Source: Corallococcus coralloides DSM 2259
GTDB taxonomy: Bacteria; Myxococcota; Myxococcia; Myxococcales; Myxococcaceae
Reading direction: 5' to 3'
NCBI RefSeq assembly: GCF_000255295.1
Contig: NC_017030.1
Location: 7,972,328-8,036,327, forward strand
Length of the DNA: 64,000 bases
A model generated the notes under the pieces. It had not been told where the DNA came from. It saw only the letters and a list, made by a program, of their open reading frames with translations, and made no database searches. Below are positions 1 through 13,212 of this stretch, in pieces. The position numbers were made by a program, and so were the translations under genes. Each line of letters begins with the position of its first letter. The stretch's first letter is position 1.

Positions 1-797
1 CCCGTGCCGGTGCCCGGCCGCCCCGTCCCGCCGGTGCCCGGCCGACCTGCCCCGCTGCCCGGCCGGGAGCCACCGCCAGTGGTGGGCGGCGCGCAGTCCG
101 ACGGCGCCGGCTCACAATCCTTCGGGGAGGGGGACGGGCGGCCCGGCCGCTCCGGACGCCCGTACTTCGCGAACTCCGCGGCCAGCCGCTTGGACTCCTG
201 CTGGAGGCCCATCAGCTCGATGCGGTCATCGTTCATGCCCGGCAGCTTCAGCGTCAGGAGGCTCTTCTTCGCCGTGTCCACCAGTTCGAAGAAGGTGCGG
301 TTGTCGACGAGGAACCTCGCCGCGTCCCGGAGCGAGGGCGACACGTTCTTGTCCTGGGAGATGCGCTGGAGGTCCGCGTGCGACAGCGAGCCGTCCTTCT
401 TGCCGTCCAGCAGGTCCAGGTAGCCGAAGTTCGCCTCCAGCGTGCGCAGCGAGTCCGCGTAGTCCAGCAGCTTGGGGTCCAGCGGGCTGCGGCTTCCGGA
501 GGTGCCCCCCGCCTGCGAAGCGCCCGGCGAAGCGGAGCCCGCATAGCCCGCGCCCGCCTTCGCCGCGTCCTGGGGCGCGCAGTACTCCGTCTTCGCGGAT
601 GGGTTCTTCTTCAGCTCGTCCGCCACGCCCAGCGCGCCGCTGGCCGCCATCATCACGTTGCCGCTCATCACCCCCGCGGCCGTCTTGATGGAGTTCGTGA
701 GGACGGGGGGAAGCCCCAGGGCGTCCCCCGCCAGGTCGGCCACGGCGGTCATCGGACCGCCCAGCAGGTTCGCCACGCCTTTCAGGATGTCGAGCAT
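1..797 (-). CDS. Hypothetical protein with EF-hand-like segment and Gly/Pro-rich tail (3' end cut by window)
   Basis: The reading frame opens at an ATG at 797 and runs without a stop off the left edge, so the C-terminus is missing. The visible 265 residues have a hydrophobic, Gly/Ala-rich N-terminus (MLDILKGVANLLGG) and an alpha-helical middle. A degenerate calcium-loop-like segment reads DGKKDGSLSHAD, with acidic residues at loop positions 1, 5 and 12 but Lys at position 3. After it comes helical sequence, then a low-complexity tail rich in Gly, Arg, Pro and Thr with repeated GRPGTG units. The loop and following helices resemble repeats in HrpF/NopX-type secreted proteins, but the family cannot be named. 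It diverges from ruvX with 211 bp between the starts. Codon use is strongly GC3-biased, as in the neighbouring genes. Confidence 0.7.
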   Translation of the reverse strand, partial: MLDILKGVANLLGGPMTAVADLAGDALGLPPVLTNSIKTAAGVMSGNVMMAASGALGVADELKKNPSAKTEYCAPQDAAKAGAGYAGSASPGASQAGGTSGSRSPLDPKLLDYADSLRTLEANFGYLDLLDGKKDGSLSHADLQRISQDKNVSPSLRDAARFLVDNRTFFELVDTAKKSLLTLKLPGMNDDRIELMGLQQESKRLAAEFAKYGRPERPGRPSPSPKDCEPAPSDCAPPTTGGGSRPGSGAGRPGTGGTGRPGTGT

Positions 798-1008
798 CGA
801 TACTCCCGCGCGACGGGTTGAAGTGGGTGCTGCCGGGTGCCGCGCGCCGTCTCTTCGGACGCGGACGGGCATTGCAGCGGCGGTGCCGGGCGCACCGGCG
901 CGCGGGGCGAGTCGAAACGCGGGGTTGGCCCACGGGGTCCCCCCGCCGCGTCCCCACCCACGGACGGGTCGGTCCGCGACGGAGGATTGCGGCTAGAGTC
1001 CCGCGCCC

Positions 1009-1473
1009 ATGCGCACCTTCGGGCTCGACTACGGCACCAAGACCATCGGCGTGGCCGTCTCGGATGGACTGGGGCTCACCGCCCAGGCGGTCACCACCGT
1101 GCGGCGCACGTCGCTCAAGGGGGACCTGGCGGAGCTGTCCCGGCTCGTGAAGGAGCACGAGGTGACGCGCTTCGTCCTGGGGCTGCCCCTCAACATGAAC
1201 GGCACGGAGGGGCCCCGCGCGGAGGCCTCGCGCAAGTTCGCGCAGGTGCTGGAGAGCGCGCTCGGACTGCCCGTGGAGCTGTGGGACGAACGGCTGTCCA
1301 CCGTGGCCGCCCAGCGCACCCTCCTGGAGGCGGACGTGCGCCGGGAGAAGCGGCGGGAGGTCATCGATCAGCTCGCCGCGCAGTTCATCCTGCAGGGCTG
1401 GCTGGACGCGCACCGCCCCAAGGACCAAGGCTACGAAGCCGGCTACGACGACGACTACGACCCGGAGGGCTGA
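1009..1473 (+). CDS. ruvX: Putative pre-16S rRNA nuclease / Holliday junction resolvase-like RuvX (YqgF)
   Basis: A 154-residue RNase H-fold protein of the YqgF/RuvX family, the usual length for the family. The N-terminal strand FGLDYGTKTIGVAVSD carries the first catalytic Asp (D7). GLPLNMNGTEG and LWDERLST are the next conserved motifs, the latter with the second acidic pair. The C-terminus ends in an acidic Asp/Tyr-rich tail. Family members process the 5' end of 16S pre-rRNA in bacteria, and Holliday junction resolvase activity has also been proposed. It stands alone, divergent from the gene on its left and convergent with the membrane glycosyltransferase on its right (27 bp between stops). 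The call is secure; the exact substrate is inferred from the family. Confidence 0.93.
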   Translation: MRTFGLDYGTKTIGVAVSDGLGLTAQAVTTVRRTSLKGDLAELSRLVKEHEVTRFVLGLPLNMNGTEGPRAEASRKFAQVLESALGLPVELWDERLSTVAAQRTLLEADVRREKRREVIDQLAAQFILQGWLDAHRPKDQGYEAGYDDDYDPEG

Positions 1474-1500
1474 GCAGCACCTCCGGGAATCCCTGACGCA

Positions 1501-3090
1501 CTACGGCTGACGCCGGTACACGTGCAGCGGCGCGGAGAAGCCGTCCTGCTCCTGGTACGCCACGCCGTCGAGCGTCAGCGTGCGCCCGTCCAGCTTCACG
1601 CCCGGGTCCTTCACCAGCTTGCCGCCGTCGAAGCGCACCAGCACCTCCGGCCGCGCGTCCGCCATGCGCTGGCGGAAGGTATCCCAGCGCACGCGCGCCA
1701 TGCGCATCTCCGGCAGCGTGGAGAAGAACGCCACCTGCAGGTCCATGTAGCTCGGATCATCGTCGATGGCCGCCGCGCCGCCCTTCGCCGCCACCTCCTC
1801 CTTGAGGTAGCGCGCCACCTGCATCACCGCCACGGGGTTCGTGGACGTGGGGCTCACCGGGCGCAGCGAGTCATGCAGCCCGCCCTCGGTGCGGAAGGTG
1901 TAGATGCCCAGCGCCACCGGCATCACCACCGCCAGCACCGCGCTCACGCCCACCACCGCGCGGCGCGCGAAGGCCCCCTTGTTGCCCACCAGCGCCGCCA
2001 GGCCCGGCGCCATGAACACCGGCAGGAGCACCAGCTGCGTCACCGTGAAGCGCGCCAGGGGCACGAAGTTCAGGAGCACCGCCGCGCGCAGGGTGAAGTA
2101 CAGCGTGGGCAGCACCGCCATCACCACCAGCCAGCGCGTCTCCGGGTGCTTCTTCCACGCGCGCACCATGCCCACCCCGCCCAAGAGCGCCACGCCGGGC
2201 GTCAGCGTGAAGAGCGCCACCGCGGGCCAGAACCCCAGCTGCTGCAGCCGCCAGCCCAGCGCGCCCCCAGCGCCACCCGAGTCGGACACCCACTGCTTGT
2301 GGAAGTCCTCCACCGCCTTGATGGGGAAGAACGGGTCGCCGTGCGCCAGCTCGTTGCCCTGCATCCACAACAACGGGAACGGCAGGCACACCAGGCCAAA
2401 GCCCACCGCGCGCGTCAGGGACGCCACCCGGTCCTCGCTGCTGAACACCAGCGCCACCGTGATGAGCGGGATGTACATCCACGCGTCGTAGCGAAGCGCG
2501 CACGCGAAGTTGAGCAGCACCGCGCCCCAGAACAGCGGCTGGAAGCGGTTCTCCTCCACCCCTTCCGCCACCAGCGCGAACACCGCCAACATGAAGAAGA
2601 GCGACACCGCCTCGCTGCCCGCGGTGGTGGAGAACTGCAGGTGCATGCCCCACGCGCTGAAGGCGAGCCCCGCGGCCACGCCCGCGCGCCACCCGAACAG
2701 CCTCCGCGTCAGCGCGAACAGCGGCACCACCGACGCCACCCCGAACAACAGGCTCACCAGCCGGCCCGCCACGTCGCGCTCGAACACCGACAGCACCGCG
2801 CCCACCAGGTACAGGTGCAGGGGCCCGAACTGGAACGTGCCGTCCTTGTAGGACGTGATGACGTGGGGGCTGGCCAGCCACCGCTCCGCCAGCTCCGTGC
2901 GCACCACCGCGTCCCCGAAGAGGTTCTCGTTGATGAAGAACACCCCCAACCGGGGCAGGAGCGCCGCCAGGAGCAGCAGGCCCACCAACCACCGGGTGGA
3001 CGGCTCGGGCTGGGGTGCGGGCACCGCGGACAGACCGGGCACGGCGGTAGGAGGGGAAGCAAGGGCGGCGGGACTCGAAGCGGGAACCAT
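1501..3090 (-). CDS. GT-C fold membrane glycosyltransferase (ArnT/PMT-like, GT39/GT83 type)
   Basis: A 529-residue polytopic membrane protein. After a Pro/Ala-rich cytoplasmic N-terminus come about ten hydrophobic segments, starting near residue 35 ([20 protein letters not shown]). The first extracytoplasmic loop has an acidic residue in a GDAV context, where GT-C enzymes such as ArnT and protein O-mannosyltransferases keep a catalytic Asp. A soluble C-terminal part of about 130 residues follows. Such enzymes transfer a sugar from a polyprenyl-phosphate donor to lipid or protein on the outer face of the inner membrane. Donor and acceptor are not deducible here. The ATG at 3090 is followed by an Ala/Pro-rich stretch and a shorter start cannot be excluded. 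It converges with ruvX. Confidence 0.75.
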   Translation of the reverse strand: MVPASSPAALASPPTAVPGLSAVPAPQPEPSTRWLVGLLLLAALLPRLGVFFINENLFGDAVVRTELAERWLASPHVITSYKDGTFQFGPLHLYLVGAVLSVFERDVAGRLVSLLFGVASVVPLFALTRRLFGWRAGVAAGLAFSAWGMHLQFSTTAGSEAVSLFFMLAVFALVAEGVEENRFQPLFWGAVLLNFACALRYDAWMYIPLITVALVFSSEDRVASLTRAVGFGLVCLPFPLLWMQGNELAHGDPFFPIKAVEDFHKQWVSDSGGAGGALGWRLQQLGFWPAVALFTLTPGVALLGGVGMVRAWKKHPETRWLVVMAVLPTLYFTLRAAVLLNFVPLARFTVTQLVLLPVFMAPGLAALVGNKGAFARRAVVGVSAVLAVVMPVALGIYTFRTEGGLHDSLRPVSPTSTNPVAVMQVARYLKEEVAAKGGAAAIDDDPSYMDLQVAFFSTLPEMRMARVRWDTFRQRMADARPEVLVRFDGGKLVKDPGVKLDGRTLTLDGVAYQEQDGFSAPLHVYRRQP

Positions 3091-3662
3091 GGCGCGCGCG
3101 AGGATACGCAGGCAGGGCTCAAAGCCAAGCCAGCGTCCCTCCCACCTGCCCGGTGCCCGCCCGCCTGCCCTCTGCTTCCTCGGGAATCACTTCCCCGGGC
3201 AGCGTGGGATTCGCGCCGTTACGCACCCTTCCGGGCGGGATGGAACCGGTGCGCCGGCCGTCACGCCGACATGTGGAGCGGACACGGACGCCGCCCCACA
3301 GTGAGGGCCTGCCTGGACGGGATGTCCTCCAGCGAAAGCCCAAGCGTCGGGAAGTACGCGCTTGGGTGAGGTGGGACCGGACACATCGCACCGGGGGGGC
3401 TCCTCCCAGCGCGCGTCAGGGTCCTTATAATCGAAGTGCCTTTTCACCCCGTGGAGGAGGGCGGCTCCCCTCCGACACGAGCCGAACGCGCGGTCCCACT
3501 CCGCGGCGGGGTCCCGAAGGGGCTGAAGCATCGCGATTGTCGTCGCCTGGGACCTCTTCGGAGTGGGTGTGGAATGGCCTTCCAGCCCTCCAGGTTCACC
3601 ATGTTGGCCCCCCGGAAGCACGCGAGTTTTCGCGTCCTCCTGTGAGGCTACGAGGGAGAGAC
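3091..3662. other. 572-bp intergenic region upstream of prkA
   Basis: This stretch lies between the divergent glycosyltransferase and prkA starts. Reading frames through it are rich in Arg/Pro/Gly and lack the GC3 pattern of real genes here, so I see no gene. The frame of prkA stays open upstream to 3153, but the amino-acid composition and the ribosome binding site place the real start at 3663. Its length suggests a long untranslated leader or several promoters for the stress operon. A TATAAT hexamer sits at 3426-3431. Confidence 0.5.
3426..3431 (+). promoter_or_regulatory. Candidate -10 hexamer TATAAT upstream of prkA
   Basis: A perfect TATAAT in very GC-rich DNA, 232 bp before the prkA start. 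No convincing TTGACA lies 16-18 bp upstream (that stretch reads cctccca), so this is either a promoter with a poor -35 or chance. Confidence 0.25.
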
Positions 3663-5726
<2,064 letters not shown>

Positions 5727-5761
5727 CGCCTGGCGAACTGACTCCAGAGGGACGTGACACC

Positions 5762-6871
5762 GTGACCTTGAAGATCCACCAGGACCACTCCCGCTTCAAA
5801 CAGATCGTCCGCGGGAAGATCAAAGCCAACCTGCGCAAGTACGTGCAGAAGGGCGAGATGCTGGGCAAGAAGGGCAAGGATGCCATCAGCATCCCCATCC
5901 CCTTCATCGACATCCCGCGCTTCAAGTACGGCCACAAGGAGCAGGGCGGCGTCGGACAGGGAGACGGTGAGGTGGGTCAGCAGCTCGGCCCCGGGGCGGT
6001 GGAGCCCGGGGACGGGCATCAGGCCGGCCAGGGCGAGGGAGACCACGCCCTGGAGGTGGACGTCACGCTGGAGGAGCTGGCGCAGATATTGGGCGAAGAG
6101 CTCCAGCTGCCGCGGATTGAACGGCGGCAGAACGAGCGCATCGTCACGCAGAAGGTGAAGTACACGGGCGTGAACACCACGGGCCCGGAGTCCCTGCGCC
6201 ACTTCAAGCGCACCTTCAAGCAGGCCCTGAAGCGGCAGATCGCCACCGGCACCTACGACCCGAAGATGCCGGTCATCATCCCCACGCGCGAGGACCGGCG
6301 CTACCGCAGCTACAAGCTGCAGGAGCTGCCAGAAACGAACGCGGTCATCATCTACATGATGGACGTGTCCGGCTCGATGGGGGACGAGCAGAAGGAGATC
6401 GTCCGCATCGAGAGCTTCTGGCTCGATACGTGGCTCAAGCACCAGTACAAGGGCCTGGAGTCGCGCTACATCATCCACGACGCGGTGGCGCGCGAAGTGG
6501 ACCGCGACACGTTCTTCCACACCCGCGAGTCCGGCGGGACGATGATCTCCAGCGCGTACAAGCTGTGCCGGGACATCATCCAGGCGGACTACCCGAAGAG
6601 CGCGTGGAACATCTACCCGTTCCACTTCAGCGACGGGGACAACTGGAGCGCGGACGACACGCGCCAGTGCATCGAGATGCTCCGCAACGACATCCTCCCG
6701 CAGGTGAACCAGTTCGCCTACGGGCAGGTGGAGTCCCCCTACGGCAGCGGGCAGTTCATCAAGGACCTGCGCGAAGCCGTGGGTGACACGAACAACGTCG
6801 CGCTGAGCGAGATCGCGGACAAGGACGCCATCTACGCCTCCATCAAGGACTTCCTCGGCAAGGGGCGCTGA
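5762..6871 (+). CDS. YeaH/YhbH family protein (DUF444), von Willebrand A-like
   Basis: A 369-residue DUF444 protein. The N-terminus binds the family pattern [12 protein letters not shown], then a Gly/Gln/Asp-rich linker (residues about 60-95), then a VWA-like domain with a MIDAS motif DVSGSMG (D201, S203, S205) and a downstream THR/Gly metal-coordinating context ([10 protein letters not shown]). Members are partners of PrkA and are thought to act as metal-dependent adaptors in the PrkA-SpoVR pathway. The molecular function is not established. The start is an ATG-less GTG at 5762, with a GAGGGACGTGACACC leader behind the prkA stop. Co-transcription with prkA and spoVR is strongly implied by spacing. 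Confidence 0.93.
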   Translation: MTLKIHQDHSRFKQIVRGKIKANLRKYVQKGEMLGKKGKDAISIPIPFIDIPRFKYGHKEQGGVGQGDGEVGQQLGPGAVEPGDGHQAGQGEGDHALEVDVTLEELAQILGEELQLPRIERRQNERIVTQKVKYTGVNTTGPESLRHFKRTFKQALKRQIATGTYDPKMPVIIPTREDRRYRSYKLQELPETNAVIIYMMDVSGSMGDEQKEIVRIESFWLDTWLKHQYKGLESRYIIHDAVAREVDRDTFFHTRESGGTMISSAYKLCRDIIQADYPKSAWNIYPFHFSDGDNWSADDTRQCIEMLRNDILPQVNQFAYGQVESPYGSGQFIKDLREAVGDTNNVALSEIADKDAIYASIKDFLGKGR

Positions 6872-6912
6872 CCAGGCGCTTCTGTCTCATCCCCCACCGG
6901 AGCCACCGCCCC

Positions 6913-8406
6913 ATGCCCAAGAGCCTCTCACCGCGACTCGCAGCGCTGCGGGATGAAATCCACGGCTACGCCAAGGAGTTCGGCCTGGACTTCTTCGACA
7001 CCGTCTTCGAGATGGTGTCCTACGACGAGATGAACATGGTGGCCGCCTACGGCGGCTTCCCCACCCGCTATCCCCACTGGCGCTGGGGCATGGAGTACGA
7101 GCAGCTGGCGAAGGGGTACGAGTACGGGCTTTCGAAAATCTACGAGCTCGTCATCAACAATGACCCCTGCTACGCCTACTTGATGGAGAGCAACCCGGAG
7201 GTGGACCAGAAGCTGGTGATGGCCCACGTCTACGGTCACTGCGACTTCTTCAAGAACAACTTCTCCTTCCGGCACACCAACCGCCGGATGATTGACGACA
7301 TGGCCAACCACGCCACCCGCGTCCGGCGGTGGGTGGACAAGATTGGCGTGGAGAAGGTGGAGGACTTCATCGACCGGACGCTGTCGCTGGAGAACCTCAT
7401 CGACCAGCACGCGCCGCACATCCGGCGCAACCCGGACCCGCAGCGCGCGGAAGAGGAAGCCAAGTCCAACGAGCGCGTGGAGGGCTTCAAGGTGAACCGC
7501 GAGTACATGCGCGGCTTCATCAACCCCTCCGAGTTCATGGACTCACAGCGCAAGCGCGCGGAGGACGAGAAGCAGCAGCGCAAGCGCTTCCCGGAGCGCC
7601 CGCAGCGCGACGTGCTCTACTTCCTCCTGGAGCACGCGCCGCTGGAGCCGTGGGAGGTGGACATCCTCTCCATCCTGCGCGACGAGGCGTACTACTTCGC
7701 GCCGCAGGGCCAGACGAAGATCATGAACGAGGGGTGGGCCAGCTACTGGCACTCCACCATCATGACCCGCCGGGCGCTGAAGGACGACGAGATCATCGAC
7801 TACGCGGACCACCACTCGGGCACCATGGGCGTGCGCCCCGGCGCCATCAACCCGTACAAGCTGGGCATCGAGCTGTGGCGGGACATCGAGGACCGGTGGA
7901 ACAAGGGCAAGTTCGGCAAGGAGTGGGACGAGTGCGATGACCTTCGCGCGCGCCAGGCCTGGGACAAGAAGCTGGGCGCGGGGCGCGAGAAGATCTTCGA
8001 GGTGCGCAAGCACTACAACGACATCACCTTCATCGACACGTTCCTCACCGCCGAGTTCGCCCAGCAGCAGAAGCTCTTCGTCTACGGCTTCAACGACAAG
8101 CGCAACTCGTGGGAAATCCTGGACCGCGAGTTCCGCAAGGTGAAGAACAAGCTGCTCACGTCGCTCACCAACTTCGGCCAGCCCATCATCGAGGTGGTGG
8201 ACGGCAACTACGAGAACCGCTCGGAGCTGCTGCTCGCGCACAAGCACGACGGGCAGGACCTGAAGGGCGACTACGCGCGGGAGACGCTGCGCAACCTCCA
8301 GTCCCTGTGGCGGCGGCCGGTGAACATCATCACCCGCTACGACGGCAAGGGGACCCTGTTGCGCTACGACGGGCAGCACCACTCGGAAAAGAAAGTGGAG
8401 CTGTAA
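6913..8406 (+). CDS. spoVR: SpoVR family protein (YcgB-like)
   Basis: A 497-residue SpoVR protein, the normal full length. Conserved family stretches are visible: [20 protein letters not shown] near the N-terminus, [11 protein letters not shown], and INEGWA-like [10 protein letters not shown] in the centre with a YADHHSG motif after it. SpoVR is needed for spore cortex formation in Bacillus subtilis and is part of the PrkA-YhbH-SpoVR functional unit in many bacteria. In a myxobacterium a role in sporulation or stress survival is plausible but inferred. It is the third gene of the operon; the M23 peptidase gene follows on the same strand after 85 bp. Confidence 0.95.
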   Translation: MPKSLSPRLAALRDEIHGYAKEFGLDFFDTVFEMVSYDEMNMVAAYGGFPTRYPHWRWGMEYEQLAKGYEYGLSKIYELVINNDPCYAYLMESNPEVDQKLVMAHVYGHCDFFKNNFSFRHTNRRMIDDMANHATRVRRWVDKIGVEKVEDFIDRTLSLENLIDQHAPHIRRNPDPQRAEEEAKSNERVEGFKVNREYMRGFINPSEFMDSQRKRAEDEKQQRKRFPERPQRDVLYFLLEHAPLEPWEVDILSILRDEAYYFAPQGQTKIMNEGWASYWHSTIMTRRALKDDEIIDYADHHSGTMGVRPGAINPYKLGIELWRDIEDRWNKGKFGKEWDECDDLRARQAWDKKLGAGREKIFEVRKHYNDITFIDTFLTAEFAQQQKLFVYGFNDKRNSWEILDREFRKVKNKLLTSLTNFGQPIIEVVDGNYENRSELLLAHKHDGQDLKGDYARETLRNLQSLWRRPVNIITRYDGKGTLLRYDGQHHSEKKVEL

Positions 8407-8491
8407 CCGGCAAGCAGGCAGGCGGGCGGGGAAGTGCGGTCAGGATTTGGGCGGAGGACCAACAGTCCTCTACACTCCTGTATCGCCCCCC

Positions 8492-9682
8492 ATGAAGACC
8501 GCTTCCCTCCTCTGCCTTGCCGCCCTCGGGGTGGCTTCGACGTCCGAAGCCGCCACCCAGTTCGAAATCAAGAACCGCCGCATCGAGCCGCGCCAGACGC
8601 TGGCGGGCGCGCTGCATGACGCGCAGCTGCCCGACGAGCAGGTGACGGCGGTCATCTCCGCGCTGGAGGGCGTGTTCGACTTCCGCAAGTCGCGCGTGGG
8701 CGACCAGTTCCGGCTGGTGATGAAGAACGGCGAGCTGGACTTCTTCGACTACCGCCAGAGCACCGTGGACGAGTGGCAGGTGCGCCGCGACGGGGAGAAG
8801 TACGTCGGCAGCAAGCGCTCCATCGAGGTGGAGAAGCAGGTGTCGCTGGTGTCGCTGGAGATCAGCTCGTCCCTGTACGAGGCGACGCTGGCGGCGGGCG
8901 AGGACCCGTCCATCGGCCTGGTGCTGTCGGACGTGTTCGCGTGGGACATCGACTTCTACCGGGACGTGCGCAAGGGCGACAAGGCCAAGGCCCTGGTGGA
9001 GAAGTTCGTCTCCAAGGGCCGCGTGCTGCGCTACGGCGAGGTGCTGGCGGCCACGTATGAGGGCGGGCTGGTGGGCAACAAGCGCGTGTTCCGCTACGTG
9101 CTGCCCAACGGCGAGGCCAACTTCTTCCAGGAGGACGGCGCCAGCGCGAAGAAGACCTTCCTCAAGAGCCCGCTGAAGTACGCGCACGTCACCAGCAGCT
9201 TCGGGTCGCGCTTCCACCCGGTGCTCCAGTACGTGAAGAACCACAACGGCGTGGACTACGGCACGCCCATTGGCACCCCGGTGTGGGCCGTGGCGGACGG
9301 CACCGTCGTGTCCGCGGGCAACGCGGGCGCCGCCGGCAACATGGTGGTGCTGCGCCATGCCAACGGCATGGAGACGCAGTACATGCACCTGTCGCGCTTT
9401 GGCGACGGCGTGCGCGCCGGCCAGCGCGTGCGGCAGAAGCAGGTGATTGCCTACTCCGGCAACACCGGCCGCTCCACCGGCCCGCACCTGCACTTCGGCC
9501 TGAAGCGCAACGGCACCTACGCCAACCCGCTCACCCAGAAGTTCCCCCGCGCGGATCCGCTGCCCAAGGAGCTGACGGCGGACTTCCTCGCCAAGGCGCA
9601 CGACCTGGCCCAGCAGATTGACGCTGTGTCCGTGGCCGCCGTCGCCGGCCAGGCTGGCCCGCCGCCTACCGCCACGAAGTAG
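8492..9682 (+). CDS. Secreted M23 family metallopeptidase (LytM/NlpD-type endopeptidase)
   Basis: A 396-residue exported protein. The ATG at 8492 opens a signal peptide (MKTASLLCLAALGVASTSEA); a longer frame from 8447 would bury it. Residues 20-230 form an OapA/LysM-like and linker region found in M23 proteins (EIKNRRIEPRQTLAGAL). The C-terminal M23 domain has the zinc ligands in HNGVDYG (H251, D255) and HLHFG (H332, H334). This family cleaves peptide cross-bridges of peptidoglycan in the periplasm. All metal ligands are present, so it should be an active hydrolase rather than a degenerate activator. It lies 85 bp behind spoVR on the same strand and is followed by an intrinsic terminator, so it may be the last gene of the stress operon. 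Confidence 0.88.
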   Translation: MKTASLLCLAALGVASTSEAATQFEIKNRRIEPRQTLAGALHDAQLPDEQVTAVISALEGVFDFRKSRVGDQFRLVMKNGELDFFDYRQSTVDEWQVRRDGEKYVGSKRSIEVEKQVSLVSLEISSSLYEATLAAGEDPSIGLVLSDVFAWDIDFYRDVRKGDKAKALVEKFVSKGRVLRYGEVLAATYEGGLVGNKRVFRYVLPNGEANFFQEDGASAKKTFLKSPLKYAHVTSSFGSRFHPVLQYVKNHNGVDYGTPIGTPVWAVADGTVVSAGNAGAAGNMVVLRHANGMETQYMHLSRFGDGVRAGQRVRQKQVIAYSGNTGRSTGPHLHFGLKRNGTYANPLTQKFPRADPLPKELTADFLAKAHDLAQQIDAVSVAAVAGQAGPPPTATK

Positions 9683-9708
9683 ACGCGGACGTCTGGAGTT
9701 GAAAGCCC

Positions 9709-9752
9709 ACGGGCCCCCTCCCCTTCACGGTGGAGCGGGGCCCGTCGCTTTT
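9709..9752 (+). terminator. Rho-independent terminator after the M23 peptidase gene
   Basis: A perfect 9-bp stem (acgggcccc at 9709-9717 with ggggcccgt at 9737-9745) is extended by a CTCC/GGAG pairing across a one-base bulge, with a short loop, then CGCTTTT. It sits 27 bp after the stop. Confidence 0.75.
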
Positions 9753-9755
9753 CGC

Positions 9756-9793
9756 CGGACCGTCAGGTCCATTCCGGACCGTCAGGTCCATTC
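9756..9793. repeat. 19-bp perfect tandem duplication over the stop codon of the DUF2378 gene
   Basis: cggaccgtcaggtccattc occurs twice head to tail (9756-9774 and 9775-9793). Each copy contains the self-complementary ggacc-tgac-ggtcc. The second copy encodes the last residues and stop of the minus-strand DUF2378 gene; the first lies just beyond the stop. Confidence 0.85.
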
Positions 9794-10369
9794 GATGAGG
9801 AACTCGGAGTCGCCCAGGCCCCGCTCGGTGCCCCGCACGCTGCCCTCGCGGTGGAGCGCGGTGAGGGGGCCCCCGAGGATGCCCTCGTGGACCTCCACGG
9901 GCAGCAGGTCGCCCTTGAAGAAGAGCCGCACGCGCTTGTCGCCCAGGGCCTGGTACTCGCGCTGCCCGTAGCTCACCGCGGTGGAGTACGACGCGGGCGC
10001 GTTGCCGTAGAGGCGCTTGGGGTCTCCGCCGCCAGAGGTGAGGCGCAGGAGCGTCTGCCCCACCGTGGACTCGAAGAACGTCCCGACGATGGCCTCCCCG
10101 CACGCCCGCAAGGCCGCGTCACGCGTGCCGAACTCCGGCTGGAGCGCCTCCGACGCGAAGGCGAGCAGCCGCAGGAAGTCCACCGCCGGGTAGGAGAAGA
10201 AGTCCACGGGGCTGCGCTGCATGAGCGGCGCGCGCAGACGCTCCGCCGCGTCACGCCCCAGCCGCTGGTGCACGAGCCGCAGCACCGCCGCGAAGCTCAG
10301 CCCCCGCACGGTGTCCCCCGGTCGGGTGAGGGCAATGCGCTGCTCCAGGTCATCCAGGGGGAAGGACAT
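9782..10369 (-). CDS. DUF2378 (TIGR02265) family protein
   Basis: A 195-residue protein matching the myxobacterial paralogous family TIGR02265/DUF2378. The recognisable features are GDTVRGLSF near the N-terminus, a central run FFSYPAVDFLRLLAFAS, and the C-terminal strand-rich portion ending FLIEWT. The family is expanded in Myxococcales and has no established biochemical function. The ATG at 10369 was preferred to a TTG two codons upstream. No strong ribosome binding site is seen. It is divergent from glgP with 278 bp between starts. The stop codon lies inside a 19-bp tandem repeat. Confidence 0.85.
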   Translation of the reverse strand: MSFPLDDLEQRIALTRPGDTVRGLSFAAVLRLVHQRLGRDAAERLRAPLMQRSPVDFFSYPAVDFLRLLAFASEALQPEFGTRDAALRACGEAIVGTFFESTVGQTLLRLTSGGGDPKRLYGNAPASYSTAVSYGQREYQALGDKRVRLFFKGDLLPVEVHEGILGGPLTALHREGSVRGTERGLGDSEFLIEWT

Positions 10370-10647
10370 GCACAAAGGGTTTTACCCTACTTCCGCGCGA
10401 TTCCGGTCCCCCTCACGAGGGCGATGCGGACGTCTGTCATTCCCTGGGGCCGCGCCGCGTCACGGCGGGTCCCCCAGCACCTTCCCTCCCTGGCGGGGGA
10501 AGCGGCCGACCCCGGGCGGAGGACGTGGGTTTCCCCTGCCCTGGGCTGGCGTGACACGGTACCCTTCCGTCATGGGCGTCCCGCGTCAAAAGCGCGGGCG
10601 CTTGCGCAGTCCATCAACCCCTTCGCGACCTTCGAGACGACCGACTT

Positions 10648-13155
<2,508 letters not shown>

Positions 13156-13171
13156 CGTTCCGCTGAAGCAC

Positions 13172-13199
13172 CGGCAGCCCCGCTTCACCGGGGCTGCCG
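13172..13199. terminator. Bidirectional hairpin between glgP and the M3 peptidase gene
   Basis: An 11-bp perfect stem (13172-13182 with 13189-13199) and a 6-base loop, 17 bp after the glgP stop and 14 bp after the end of the convergent peptidase gene. No T-tract follows on either strand, so it may protect 3' ends or work with Rho. Confidence 0.6.
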
Positions 13200-13212
13200 T
13201 GCCGTCAGCGTC

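Noticed and set aside
3153..3662. N-terminal extension of PrkA by 170 residues
   Set aside because: Pro/Arg/Gly-rich and unlike the family; ribosome binding site and family N-terminus lie at 3663.
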